Assembly (NCBI GenBank): GCA_034429275.1
Contig: DAOUFU010000170.1
Coordinates: 1 to 12,349 of the forward strand
Direction of reading: 5' to 3'
DNA: 12,349 bases
Origin: DAOUFU01 sp034429275
GTDB taxonomy: Bacteria > Chloroflexota > Anaerolineae > Aggregatilineales > Aggregatilineaceae
The notes beneath the pieces are model-generated. The model saw only the letters and a program-made list of their open reading frames with translations. It was not told the origin of the DNA and searched no databases. The position numbers and the translations under genes were made by a program. Positions 1 to 6,387 of this stretch are shown one piece after another; the first letter of the stretch is position 1; the number at the start of each line of letters is the position of its first letter.

Positions 1-155
1 CGCGTCTGACGTGGTGGCCGTCTCAACACGACATGGAGTCGTTGTTTGAGCAGGCAGGGTTGGAAATCTGCGCACGGTTCAACACCTGCTCCCTTGCGCC
101 GTATAACAGTGCCGACAAAGGGCTGATCTACCTGCTACAGCGCAGGGGAGAATGA
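1..155 (+). CDS. C-terminal fragment of a probable SAM-dependent methyltransferase (partial)
   Basis: Only the last 50 or so codons are visible; the gene enters from the left edge in the frame whose first full codon is at 3 and stops with TGA at 153-155. The fragment contains MESLFEQAGLEI, which resembles the helix-turn near the end of class I SAM methyltransferases (the common form is 'llee AGF'). It ends with a strand-like DKGLIYLLQRR, comparable with the last beta strands of that fold. The SAM-binding motifs would lie upstream, outside the window, so the assignment rests on tail similarity alone. The gene converges on the YihY-family gene with only 14 bp between the stops. Any other Rossmann-like enzyme with a similar tail would fit, so the function should be treated as tentative. 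Confidence 0.45.
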   Translation, partial: RLTWWPSQHDMESLFEQAGLEICARFNTCSLAPYNSADKGLIYLLQRRGE

Positions 156-169
156 AGGGCGCTGGGCGA

Positions 170-1135
170 TCAGGCTGCCGAGTGTGGCACCTGATCGCTG
201 TGGTCCGCGCGGGCGGCACGTTCTGCCAACCGCGCCGACCGCTCGCTCATCCAGTCGTCAATGCTCACGCAGAATTCCGCGCCCAGGATGATGATGATGC
301 CGGTGAGGTAAGTCCAGAACATCAGCACGATCATGGTGGCGACCGACCCATACACCAGGTTATAGGACGCCAGGTTGTCGAGATACCACCCAAAGACCCG
401 CTTGGCGATTTCCCACGCGCTACCACCGATGAACGCGCCGACCCAGATCGCGTCCCAGCTCACCCGGCGGCGCGGAATGAATCCATAGAGGAAAGCGAAG
501 ATTGCCACACTCAGGCTGAGCGGGATGATCAGCGCACCGGTCGAAATCCACGAGCGCGCCTCGCCCAAGACCACCAGGTCGATCAGGTTGAATACCAGTG
601 TGGTCAGCAGCGAAGCCAGCAGCAGCATCCCTAGCGCGACCATCATCCCCAAACCCACCAGCCGCGACTGCCAGGTATTGCGCCCTTTAGGATCGCGGAA
701 GGTGCGGCTGAGTGCCGATGAAAGATTGGAAAACAGGCCCAGCGAGGACCATAACAAGGTGATTCCGGCGAAAATCCCGAATGAGCTGCGCTGTTCCAAC
801 GCCTCGGCGATGTTGTCCTGCAAAAAGCGCGCGGTGGACGCGGGCAGAAACAGGCGCAGTACGTTGTCGATCTGATTGCGTGCGGCGGCGGGTCCCAGGA
901 TGGTGCCGATGACCACAATGAGCAGCAGCATGAGTGGGAACAGCGAGAAGATCGCGTAATAGGATAGGGCGGCGGCTTCGCGCATTCCGTGCTTGGAGAA
1001 GCGATCAACCGCGCGGAAGAAATGCCCGATCAGCCCGTCGGTCATCGCGTTGGCGATAATCCACCACCGTTCATAAAGGCGCAAACTGCGCGGCGGTGTG
1101 GTGGTCTGGGGTGGTGGGTTGGAAGGGATGGTCAC
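170..1135 (-). CDS. YihY/virulence factor BrkB family inner-membrane protein
   Basis: A 321-residue polytopic membrane protein of the YihY/BrkB (UPF0761) family. The biochemical role of this family is not settled; the old 'RNase BN' label is considered wrong. Hydrophobic segments lie near residues 61-81, 117-137, 160-184, 200-220, 229-250 and 262-290, giving the expected six membrane spans. Family hallmarks include REAAALSYYAIFSLFPL (52-68), the motif around W129-F145 before the second loop, and a Gly-Ser-rich YGSVATMIVLMFWTYL (262-277) in the last span. The first 20 residues are Pro/Thr-rich and cytoplasmic, and the tail after about 290 is charged. The start used is GTG at 1135 with no strong Shine-Dalgarno site; the ATG at residue 31 is a possible alternative. 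Length matches the family. It is transcribed away from the HAD gene across a gap of about 90 bp. Confidence 0.9.
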   Translation of the reverse strand: MTIPSNPPPQTTTPPRSLRLYERWWIIANAMTDGLIGHFFRAVDRFSKHGMREAAALSYYAIFSLFPLMLLLIVVIGTILGPAAARNQIDNVLRLFLPASTARFLQDNIAEALEQRSSFGIFAGITLLWSSLGLFSNLSSALSRTFRDPKGRNTWQSRLVGLGMMVALGMLLLASLLTTLVFNLIDLVVLGEARSWISTGALIIPLSLSVAIFAFLYGFIPRRRVSWDAIWVGAFIGGSAWEIAKRVFGWYLDNLASYNLVYGSVATMIVLMFWTYLTGIIIILGAEFCVSIDDWMSERSARLAERAARADHSDQVPHSAA

Positions 1136-1160
1136 TGTTATGCTCGGATCGCCTGGCTTG

Positions 1161-1169
1161 TGGTATGAT
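1161..1169 (+). promoter_or_regulatory. Candidate extended -10 promoter for the HAD-hydrolase pair
   Basis: TGG at 1161-1163 is followed directly by TATGAT at 1164-1169. This matches the extended -10 pattern (TGn plus a five-of-six -10 hexamer). There is no good -35 element 17 bp upstream, which is tolerated by extended -10 promoters. It lies 57 bp before the ATG at 1227, inside the divergent gap between the YihY-family and HAD genes. It is a sequence match only, and chance occurrence is quite possible. Confidence 0.3.
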
Positions 1170-1226
1170 CAGGGCGAAAAGGTGCCCGTGCTTGATACTA
1201 GCTCAGACTGTAGCACAAAACGGCCA

Positions 1227-1832
1227 ATGATTAAAGCAATCATCATGGATTTTGGCGGTGTTGTCGTTCGCACCGAAGATTACCGGCCCCGCTACGCCTG
1301 GGATGAGCGGCTGGGTTTGCCGCCGGGCAGTGTAGAGCGCGTGGTGCATCACAGCGATCTCTGGATTCAGGCCCAGTTGGGACGTATCTTGCCCAAAACC
1401 TATTGGAACGGCGTGGCCGAGATGCTGTATATGAAGCGAGAAGATATCCCCGCGCTGCGCCAGGACTTCTTCAGCGGCGACAGGATCAACTACCGGCTGA
1501 TCGAACTGATCCGCGATTTGCGCGCCCAACAGTATCCGGTCGCGCTGCTGAGTAATGATTCGATTGAGCTTCGCCAGCGGCTGAACGACCTCAAGCTGAA
1601 CGACCTGTTCGATCACATCCTTATCTCGGCGGAAATTGGCGTGATGAAGCCCGATGTGACCGCATATCGTGTTGCGCTGCGCACGCTCAATGTAGCCGCA
1701 CCGCAAGCGGTGTTCATCGACGCCTCGCTGCCCAATATTCGTGCTGCTCAGTCGGAGGGGCTGGTCACGATCCTCTACCGGCCCGAAACTGACGTGCGCG
1801 CCGAACTGATCCCCTTGCTGGAAATGGAATAG
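1227..1832 (+). CDS. HAD-superfamily hydrolase (subfamily IA-like phosphatase)
   Basis: A 201-residue haloacid dehalogenase-like hydrolase, probably a cytoplasmic small-molecule phosphatase of unknown substrate. Motif I is MDFGGVVV with nucleophile D8; the usual second Asp is Gly10, as in many DFGG/DLGN-type members. Motif II is LLSND with S109, motif III is K141 in KPDVTAY, and motif IV is FIDASLPNIRAA (163-174). Motif IV is odd: the usual Asp-Asp pair is D165-A166, so one metal-binding acid is replaced. A helical cap fits residues 15-85. I start at ATG 1227, because the MIKAIIMDFGG start is where the family begins; the same frame is open upstream to 1098 but that part reads as unrelated sequence. 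The downstream alpha/beta hydrolase begins 3 bp after the stop, so the two are almost certainly one transcript. Confidence 0.85.
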   Translation: MIKAIIMDFGGVVVRTEDYRPRYAWDERLGLPPGSVERVVHHSDLWIQAQLGRILPKTYWNGVAEMLYMKREDIPALRQDFFSGDRINYRLIELIRDLRAQQYPVALLSNDSIELRQRLNDLKLNDLFDHILISAEIGVMKPDVTAYRVALRTLNVAAPQAVFIDASLPNIRAAQSEGLVTILYRPETDVRAELIPLLEME

Positions 1833-1835
1833 ACG

Positions 1836-2588
1836 ATGCCTCTCATCGAAGTCAACGGCGCGGTGCTCGACTATGGTGACACCGGCGGCGAGGATAAGCC
1901 GGTAGTGGTGCTGCTTCATGGCTGGCTTGGTTCATGGGACGACGAATTCGGCCCAGAGATCGAATGGCTGCGGCCTGCGTACCGCGTGCTGGCGGTTTCG
2001 CGGCGCGGGTATGGGCGATCTGGCCCCAAGCCTCGCCGTTACTCGCGCAATTTTTACCGCGATGATGCTGCCGATGTCGCTGCCTGGCTGGATGCGTTGG
2101 GGGTGCGGCGGGCGCATATTGCCGGGTACAGCGACGGCGGCGAGGTAGCCATCCTGCTACCTATTTTGCGACCGGACCTGGTGCAGTCGGTCGCAGCGTG
2201 GGGCGCGGTGGGTTTCTTCCCGCCTGAACTGCGCGCGGTCGTTCAGCAAAAATGGCCGCCGACCTGGGTCGATGCAGCCACCCGTGCGCGTTATGGCGAT
2301 CAGCCGATTGAGCCGGTGATCCTGGGATGGATCACTGCGATGAAGCAGATCATCGACACGGGCGGGGATGTCAGCCTTTCACAGGCACATATGATCACTT
2401 GCCCCCTGTTGTTGATGCTCGGTCGTTCGGACCCCTTGAATCCTGAAGCGAGTGGGCGCGCGCTGGTTGAGCGAACGCCCCAGGGCCGGCTGGTCATGTT
2501 TGAATGCGGCCACCCGGTTCACCGCGAACAGCCGGAGGCTTTCCGGCGGACATTGTGGGAGCATCTCCAGGCGGCGGAGCGCCTGTGA
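1836..2588 (+). CDS. Alpha/beta-fold hydrolase
   Basis: A 250-residue alpha/beta hydrolase of the compact esterase/lactonase/haloperoxidase-like type. Visible features are the oxyanion-hole HGWLGS (28-33), the nucleophile elbow GYSDGG (97-102) with Ser99, the acid Asp199 in LLMLGRSDPLNP, and the base His226 in FECGHPVHREQP. His229 lies close by, but His226 follows the usual Gly-His pattern. All three members of the catalytic triad are therefore present and the length is typical, so an active enzyme is expected. There is no signal peptide, so it should be cytoplasmic. The substrate cannot be read from the sequence; esters, lactones, epoxides and C-C bonds are all handled by this fold. It follows the HAD gene by 3 bp, suggesting translational coupling and possibly consecutive steps on a related compound. 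Confidence 0.85.
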   Translation: MPLIEVNGAVLDYGDTGGEDKPVVVLLHGWLGSWDDEFGPEIEWLRPAYRVLAVSRRGYGRSGPKPRRYSRNFYRDDAADVAAWLDALGVRRAHIAGYSDGGEVAILLPILRPDLVQSVAAWGAVGFFPPELRAVVQQKWPPTWVDAATRARYGDQPIEPVILGWITAMKQIIDTGGDVSLSQAHMITCPLLLMLGRSDPLNPEASGRALVERTPQGRLVMFECGHPVHREQPEAFRRTLWEHLQAAERL

Positions 2589-2601
2589 TGCCCGAATCTC
2601 C

Positions 2602-2644
2602 TGTGGATATATTGTTCACAAGCTGTTGATAAGGTTGTGGATAA
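2602..2644. promoter_or_regulatory. Cluster of four DnaA-box-like 9-mers
   Basis: Between the stops of two convergent genes (2588 and 2660) lie TGTGGATAT (2602-2610), TTGTTCACA (2612-2620, opposite orientation, two mismatches), TGTTGATAA (2624-2632, one mismatch) and TGTGGATAA (2636-2644, a perfect complement of the consensus TTATCCACA). Their starts are 10, 12 and 12 bp apart, roughly one helical turn. DnaA binds such 9-mers at oriC and at titration or reactivation sites. No AT-rich unwinding region or dnaA gene is visible here, so a DnaA-binding regulatory or titration locus is a better guess than the origin itself. The box matches are direct observations; binding is inferred. Confidence 0.6.
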
Positions 2645-2659
2645 CTGGCTGGGGTAGGA

Positions 2660-3781
2660 TCACCGTGCGAGAGGGATGCGCAGTGTCACATCGGTGCCCC
2701 TGCCGGGTTCGCTAAACAGGTACACCGCGCCATGATGGGCGGTGATGATGCCTTTGACGATGGGTAGCCCCATGCCTGTCCCCGGCTGCTCACTGCGGTC
2801 GCGGCCCAACTGCACCATCACGTCCCAGATATGCTGTTGATATTCGGGGGGAATACCCTGGCCCCGGTCACGAATGGTCAGCACGGCGAAGTCTTCTTCG
2901 CGTGCGCTAATGATATCGACACGGGATTGTTCCGGTGCAAACCGAACGGCGTTCCGCAAAACTTCGCTGATGGCGGTCACCAACAGGTCTTTGACCCCGC
3001 GCACGAGAAGGTATTCGCTTTCAGCAGGTTCGCTGATGCGGAAGGTAATCGATCGTTCCTGGATCAACGAATCGATGGTTGTGACAGCATCGCTAATCAG
3101 GTAGCTGAGCACGAGGTCCTCGGAGCGCTCGCTCACCTGCTGGTCGATCACGCCGCTCAATAATTCGGAGTAAAGCACCATCTGCTCGGCGAGGCGGTTC
3201 AGCCGCTGTGATCCGCTCAGGATCAGGTCAAGGCTGACACGAATATCATCACTGCGCTCGGTGCTGCCCTGGTTTTCGAGTTCTTCGGCCAGCAATGCGA
3301 ACCCACCGGTGACAAAGGTAAGTGGGGTACGCAGTTCGTGTGAGAGCATTTGCACGAGCGTTTTGCGGGCATTGGCAAGCGAATGGCTGGCCTGAGCGCG
3401 GATTTCTTCGGCACGCTGAAGCTTGTTACGCACGGCAATCAAGAACTCTTCCGGGTCAAATGGCTTGACCAGGTAATCATCGGCACCCAGCGAGCGCCCG
3501 GTAATAATATCGCGGCGCGATCCACGCGCAGTCAAAAAAATAAACGGAACACCACGCAGGTGTTCCTGTTGACGCACTGCTTCAAAGAACTGATAGCCAT
3601 CCATGCGAGGCATCATGATGTCGCTGACGATCAGGTGGGGCACCAGCCCATCCATGAGCATCTCCAGGGCTTCCTGACCGTCTCGCGCGGCGCGCACTTC
3701 GTAGCCTTCAAGGTCCAATACCATCGTGGCATTGATTCGTAGGTCGTCGTTATCTTCGACGAATAGGATTGTTGCACCCAT
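2660..3781 (-). CDS. Receiver-domain histidine kinase (REC-HisKA-HATPase_c)
   Basis: A 373-residue cytoplasmic two-component protein with an N-terminal receiver followed by a kinase core. Receiver (1-120): acidic residues E9-D10, phospho-acceptor D54 in SDIMMPRMDG, T84 and K106 (VKPFD). HisKA: MLSHELRTPLTF with His148. HATPase_c: N box EVLRNAVRFAP (N277), G1 DRGQGIP (305-311) and G2 GTGMGLPIVKG (334-344). There is no transmembrane, PAS or GAF sensor, so it should act as a relay: it probably receives phosphate from, or is gated by, another kinase and then signals to an unlinked regulator. I start at ATG 3781 because AGGA sits 10 nt upstream and translation begins just before the first receiver strand. 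An in-frame ATG at 3802 adds seven residues but lacks a Shine-Dalgarno site. No partner gene is adjacent. A sigma70-type promoter lies at 3856-3884. Confidence 0.9.
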   Translation of the reverse strand: MGATILFVEDNDDLRINATMVLDLEGYEVRAARDGQEALEMLMDGLVPHLIVSDIMMPRMDGYQFFEAVRQQEHLRGVPFIFLTARGSRRDIITGRSLGADDYLVKPFDPEEFLIAVRNKLQRAEEIRAQASHSLANARKTLVQMLSHELRTPLTFVTGGFALLAEELENQGSTERSDDIRVSLDLILSGSQRLNRLAEQMVLYSELLSGVIDQQVSERSEDLVLSYLISDAVTTIDSLIQERSITFRISEPAESEYLLVRGVKDLLVTAISEVLRNAVRFAPEQSRVDIISAREEDFAVLTIRDRGQGIPPEYQQHIWDVMVQLGRDRSEQPGTGMGLPIVKGIITAHHGAVYLFSEPGRGTDVTLRIPLAR

Positions 3782-3855
3782 GTGCCGATCATCCTGTTTC
3801 ATAGGTTGCGCGAGGGAATTTCATCCGGCGCAGGCTGACGAACTTCAGCAGCAGT

Positions 3856-3884
3856 ATTATGCTCATTATACCCTGAATTGTCGA
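3856..3884 (-). promoter_or_regulatory. Sigma70-type promoter for the receiver-kinase gene
   Basis: Read on the minus strand, TCGACA (3884-3879) and CATAAT (3861-3856) are separated by exactly 17 bp; each matches five of six consensus positions (TTGACA, TATAAT). A perfect TATAAT also overlaps the spacer (3870-3865) but has no -35 at a suitable distance. The -10 lies 53 bp before ATG 3802 and 74 bp before ATG 3781. A DnaA-box-like TTATCCCCA (one mismatch) occupies 3887-3895, immediately upstream of the -35. Confidence 0.55.
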
Positions 3885-3945
3885 GATTATCCCCAATAAC
3901 CCGTCAGATAGGTGTATTTCACGAGAGTTCACGCTGCCGTGCTTC

Positions 3946-3967
3946 GCCGCACGCTCAAGCGTGCGGC
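3946..3967. repeat. Perfect 9-bp inverted repeat (hairpin, TCAA loop)
   Basis: GCCGCACGC (3946-3954) and GCGTGCGGC (3959-3967) are exact reverse complements around a four-base TCAA loop. Neither side is followed by a T-run on either strand, so it is not a standard intrinsic terminator, although it lies downstream of the MBL-fold gene. It may be a structural part of a dispersed repeat or a protein-binding palindrome. Confidence 0.6.
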
Positions 3968-4152
3968 TGTGTGCAGAACCTGAAAGCGCACTGAAGGCGC
4001 CAGCAGAGTTAGTCGGCGGCGGGCAAACCCCCTCAAACGCCATCAGTCCCCTTTGGGGAGATTACACGGGCCGCCAGCGGTCCGTTGGTCGCAGGGCGTG
4101 AACCCAACTGAAATGCACCCCCGTCAGATTATGACTTGCCGACAGGCTCCAC

Positions 4153-5022
4153 TCATTCGTGCTCCGGTTCGTCGTTTTGTTCGCCTGCTTTGATCTCTTC
4201 ATAGATGCGATCAAGGCCGGATTTGATGCGCCGCTGCACCGAATCGAGGTCTTGTTCGTCATAGGGGAACATCTCCAGAAGTTCGGGAACCAGAGTGGCG
4301 GTATCGGCGCGCGGGCGGCCTGAATAAAACAGGCTATAAATCCGGCGGCGAGCCAGGCGGAGATAGGCCGAAATGGGTTCGGTGGCGCTCTTGTCAGTGA
4401 GAGGACCGCGCCCACCTATCACCTGATCCGCTGCGAATCGGCTTCGACGCAGGACGGTCAGGCTTTCGAGCCAGTCTTTGGTGCACGACCCGGTGATGTG
4501 CAGGTGTTCGCCTGTGATGACGCTGTCACCGGTGAATACGATGCGTTCTTCGGGCAGATGAACCCAAATGCTACCGGGTGTGGGACCGGGCATGGAGAGC
4601 AGGGGAATGACGCGTCCACCGTAGCGAAGCTGCATTTTGTGCGAGAATCCAATGGTGGGCAGCTGCAGGCGCGCATTGGCAAAGCTGGCCCGCTCAGCCG
4701 GATCGTTGGTGAGGGCGCTGGCGGTTTGTTCCAGGAATGAACCGGGCAGGTTGGCGAGTTGGGCAATTGTCTCGTGGTGGGCGATGATAACCCGGCTGTT
4801 GAACCAGCCATTCCCCACAATACGCTCGCGGTGGCAGTCGGTGTTGACGATGGCCAGGATCGGCTTGTCGGAAATCTCCGCGAGCGCCTTGCGCCAGCGC
4901 ATCGCGTCGGCGGGAAAGGGCGGCGTATCGACCAGGACAAAACCGGCGTCAGTCAGGATAGCCCCCACGTTCAGGCGGCGGAACGAAGTTTCGACAAATA
5001 CCCCAGAAGCGATTTCTTGCAC
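4153..5022 (-). CDS. MBL-fold protein with non-canonical metal-site residues
   Basis: A 289-residue cytoplasmic protein with the metallo-beta-lactamase fold. The fold signatures are clear: an N-terminal 'GAILTDAGFVLVDTP' strand pair (20-34), GxTPGSIWVHLP (146-157), IVFTGDSVI (161-169) and GGRGPL (203-208). However, the HxHxDH motif reads D62-C-H64-R-E66-R67, the usual His of GHTPGS is Pro147, and the last His (GHG) is Arg205. Only His64 and Asp166 of the usual ligands remain. It may belong to a divergent subgroup that has settled on these residues, or it may be a non-catalytic, possibly binding, protein. The start is GTG at 5022 with AGGGGAGAG about 7 nt upstream, located inside the end of the AlaX gene. 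The AlaX stop is only 2 bp away, so translation is probably coupled. The acidic, Glu-rich tail (about 270-289) is likely flexible. Confidence 0.8.
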   Translation of the reverse strand: MQEIASGVFVETSFRRLNVGAILTDAGFVLVDTPPFPADAMRWRKALAEISDKPILAIVNTDCHRERIVGNGWFNSRVIIAHHETIAQLANLPGSFLEQTASALTNDPAERASFANARLQLPTIGFSHKMQLRYGGRVIPLLSMPGPTPGSIWVHLPEERIVFTGDSVITGEHLHITGSCTKDWLESLTVLRRSRFAADQVIGGRGPLTDKSATEPISAYLRLARRRIYSLFYSGRPRADTATLVPELLEMFPYDEQDLDSVQRRIKSGLDRIYEEIKAGEQNDEPEHE

Positions 5023-5024
5023 GG

Positions 5025-6257
5025 CTATTCTCTCCCCTGAAAGTTGATGTTGAGAGACGCGGCGGCAGTCTCAAGCGCGGCCTGAACCGCTCCTCGCGTG
5101 GCAGAAGCTCCGCCTCCTTGGGCGAACGAGGGACGTCCGCCACCACGTTCCACGCCGAGTTGAGCCAGCGCAAGTTTGAGAACGGGCACCATATCGTAGG
5201 GTAGATCGTCAGAGCGCGCAGCGATCACCTGTGCCTTCTCCCCGGCCACGCCGCATAGAACAACCGCGCCGGGGTGAGTGATCAGCATCTGGACGATTTG
5301 ACGGACTTCGGCCACGTCACGATCTTCAAAAGCGCGTACGATGAGCGCAGCCCCACTCGCACGATCAGCAGACTGCCAGAGCGCCTCCGCTTCTTGTTCG
5401 ATCAGCCGGGCGCGAGCCGCTCGCAGATCGCGCTGTAGGGTTTTGTTTTCCTCACGCAGTTTGTGTACTGAGGCAGGGACATCGGTATAGGCGGTGGTGA
5501 GATCGGCGGCAAGCTGGCTGGTGACGGCGTGTTTGCTGCGATAGTCCAGCAGCGCGCGCGTGCCGCACCGGAACTCGACTCGCAGGGTGTCACCTCGCCG
5601 GTCCGCACGCAGGATTTTGATCAAACCGATTTCGCCTGTGCGCGCAACGTGGGTCCCCCCACAGGCGTTCCAATCGAAGTCCTCGACGACGACCACGCGG
5701 AACGGTCCTTCGACATCCGGCACTTTCCGCAGGGGCAGGGTGGCCAGCTCTTCTTCAGTGGGGAACCATGCGCGGACCGGTCGGTTTTCGGTGACGATGC
5801 GGTTGGCGAGGTCTTCTGCCGCGTCGAAGTCGGCAGGGGCGAGGTCCGATCGGTTCAGATCGATGGTGACACTGTCTGGGCTGAGGTGGAAGCTGATCGT
5901 CGCTGCTTCGGCCACCTGGATAAAAGCTTGCGAGAGGATGTGCTGGCCCGTGTGGTGCTGCATATGATCGAAGCGCCGCGCCCAGTCAATCTCGGCCTGG
6001 ACCGTTTCGCTCACAGCTCGGTCCAGCGGGCGGTCTAGCACGTGCATGACCGCGCCATCTGAGTTGCGGACCTGGACATCGACCACATGCGCATCGTCTA
6101 TCGTGCCGGTATCGTGCGGCTGGCCGCCGCTGGTGGGATAAAAAAAGGTTCGGTCTAAAATGACCGCTGGGGAGCTGCTAACCTGAGTTTGTTCTGTCAC
6201 GACCGCCGTGAAACGAGAGGTGTACGAGTCGCTGTAATAGGGTCGGGTGGTAATCAT
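5025..6257 (-). CDS. alaX: AlaX-type alanyl-tRNA editing protein (AlaX-L-like, with DHHA1 domain)
   Basis: A trans-editing hydrolase that removes wrongly attached Ser (or Gly) from tRNA-Ala; it resembles the editing and C-terminal halves of alanyl-tRNA synthetase without the catalytic core. In numbering that starts at the upstream GTG 6263, the pieces are FYPTSGGQPHDTG (41-53), the zinc-binding HTGQH (104-108), and ACGGTH (200-205) supplying Cys201 and His205 as the other zinc ligands. A coiled-coil-like stretch (about 265-295) follows, then a DHHA1 domain ending with the Gly-rich GGGRPSFAQGGG. The size of about 410 residues fits the long AlaX class. I prefer ATG 6257 (MITTRPYYSDSY); GTG 6263 is two codons further upstream and neither has a clear Shine-Dalgarno site. 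The MBL-fold gene follows after 2 bp. No aminoacyl-adenylate-forming motifs are present, so it is not a synthetase. Confidence 0.9.
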   Translation of the reverse strand: MITTRPYYSDSYTSRFTAVVTEQTQVSSSPAVILDRTFFYPTSGGQPHDTGTIDDAHVVDVQVRNSDGAVMHVLDRPLDRAVSETVQAEIDWARRFDHMQHHTGQHILSQAFIQVAEAATISFHLSPDSVTIDLNRSDLAPADFDAAEDLANRIVTENRPVRAWFPTEEELATLPLRKVPDVEGPFRVVVVEDFDWNACGGTHVARTGEIGLIKILRADRRGDTLRVEFRCGTRALLDYRSKHAVTSQLAADLTTAYTDVPASVHKLREENKTLQRDLRAARARLIEQEAEALWQSADRASGAALIVRAFEDRDVAEVRQIVQMLITHPGAVVLCGVAGEKAQVIAARSDDLPYDMVPVLKLALAQLGVERGGGRPSFAQGGGASATRGAVQAALETAAASLNINFQGRE

Positions 6258-6288
6258 GCACACTTGGCCCGCTGAGATGGAGACAGGA

Positions 6289-6317
6289 AAAGTATCGCCC
6301 CTATTTTAACATCTCAA
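6289..6317 (-). promoter_or_regulatory. Weak candidate promoter for the AlaX-MBL pair
   Basis: On the minus strand TTGAGA (6317-6312, five of six to the -35) is followed after 17 bp by TACTTT (6294-6289, only three of six to the -10). Overlapping AT-rich text (TAAAAT) offers alternative -10 elements without a good -35. The 130-bp gap between the lipoprotein stop and AlaX makes a promoter here likely, but this exact site is uncertain. Confidence 0.25.
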
Positions 6318-6387
6318 CTGATAAAAGGGCAGAGTCTGGTCTGGGCAGGAAATCTGGACACTTTGGCGCGGGAGGCCAGGTGCGGCA

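Larger units (their letters stand above)
3803..4152. other. 350-bp intergenic region without a recognisable gene
   Basis: This gap separates the end of the MBL-fold gene from the receiver-kinase gene. It holds the promoter at 3856-3884, a strong hairpin at 3946-3967, and a small GGGGA/TCCCC hairpin with a three-base loop at 4047-4059. An open frame of 84 codons crosses much of it on the minus strand (4043-3789). It has no Shine-Dalgarno site, no recognisable family and overlaps the start of the kinase gene, so I do not call it a gene. The central part (about 3930-4080) has a structured, repeat-like look and may be an interspersed element or the remnant of one; one sequence alone cannot show this. 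Confidence 0.5.

Noticed and set aside
152..634. A 160-codon plus-strand open frame opposite the YihY-family gene
   Set aside because: It is low-complexity and charged (His/Asp/Gln-rich) and antisense to a clear membrane protein.
1203..1919. A 238-codon minus-strand open frame opposite the HAD gene
   Set aside because: It overlaps a gene with clear HAD motifs, and its translation is rich in His/Gln/Arg with no recognisable domain.
2589..2659. The possibility that this gap is the chromosomal origin
   Set aside because: There is no dnaA or dnaN neighbour, no AT-rich unwinding region, and the gap is only 71 bp; a DnaA-binding locus is the more careful reading.
3789..4043. An 84-codon minus-strand frame in the intergenic gap with a hydrophobic stretch near its end
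   Set aside because: It has no ribosome site, overlaps the start of the kinase gene and the promoter, and its hydrophobic run is encoded by the AT-rich promoter DNA.
6297..6330. An imperfect hairpin after the lipoprotein gene (GCCC plus TTTTA pairing with TAAAA plus GGGC, with a 3-nt bulge)
   Set aside because: The stem is weak, the loop is 13 nt, and no T-run follows directly, so it does not qualify as an intrinsic terminator.
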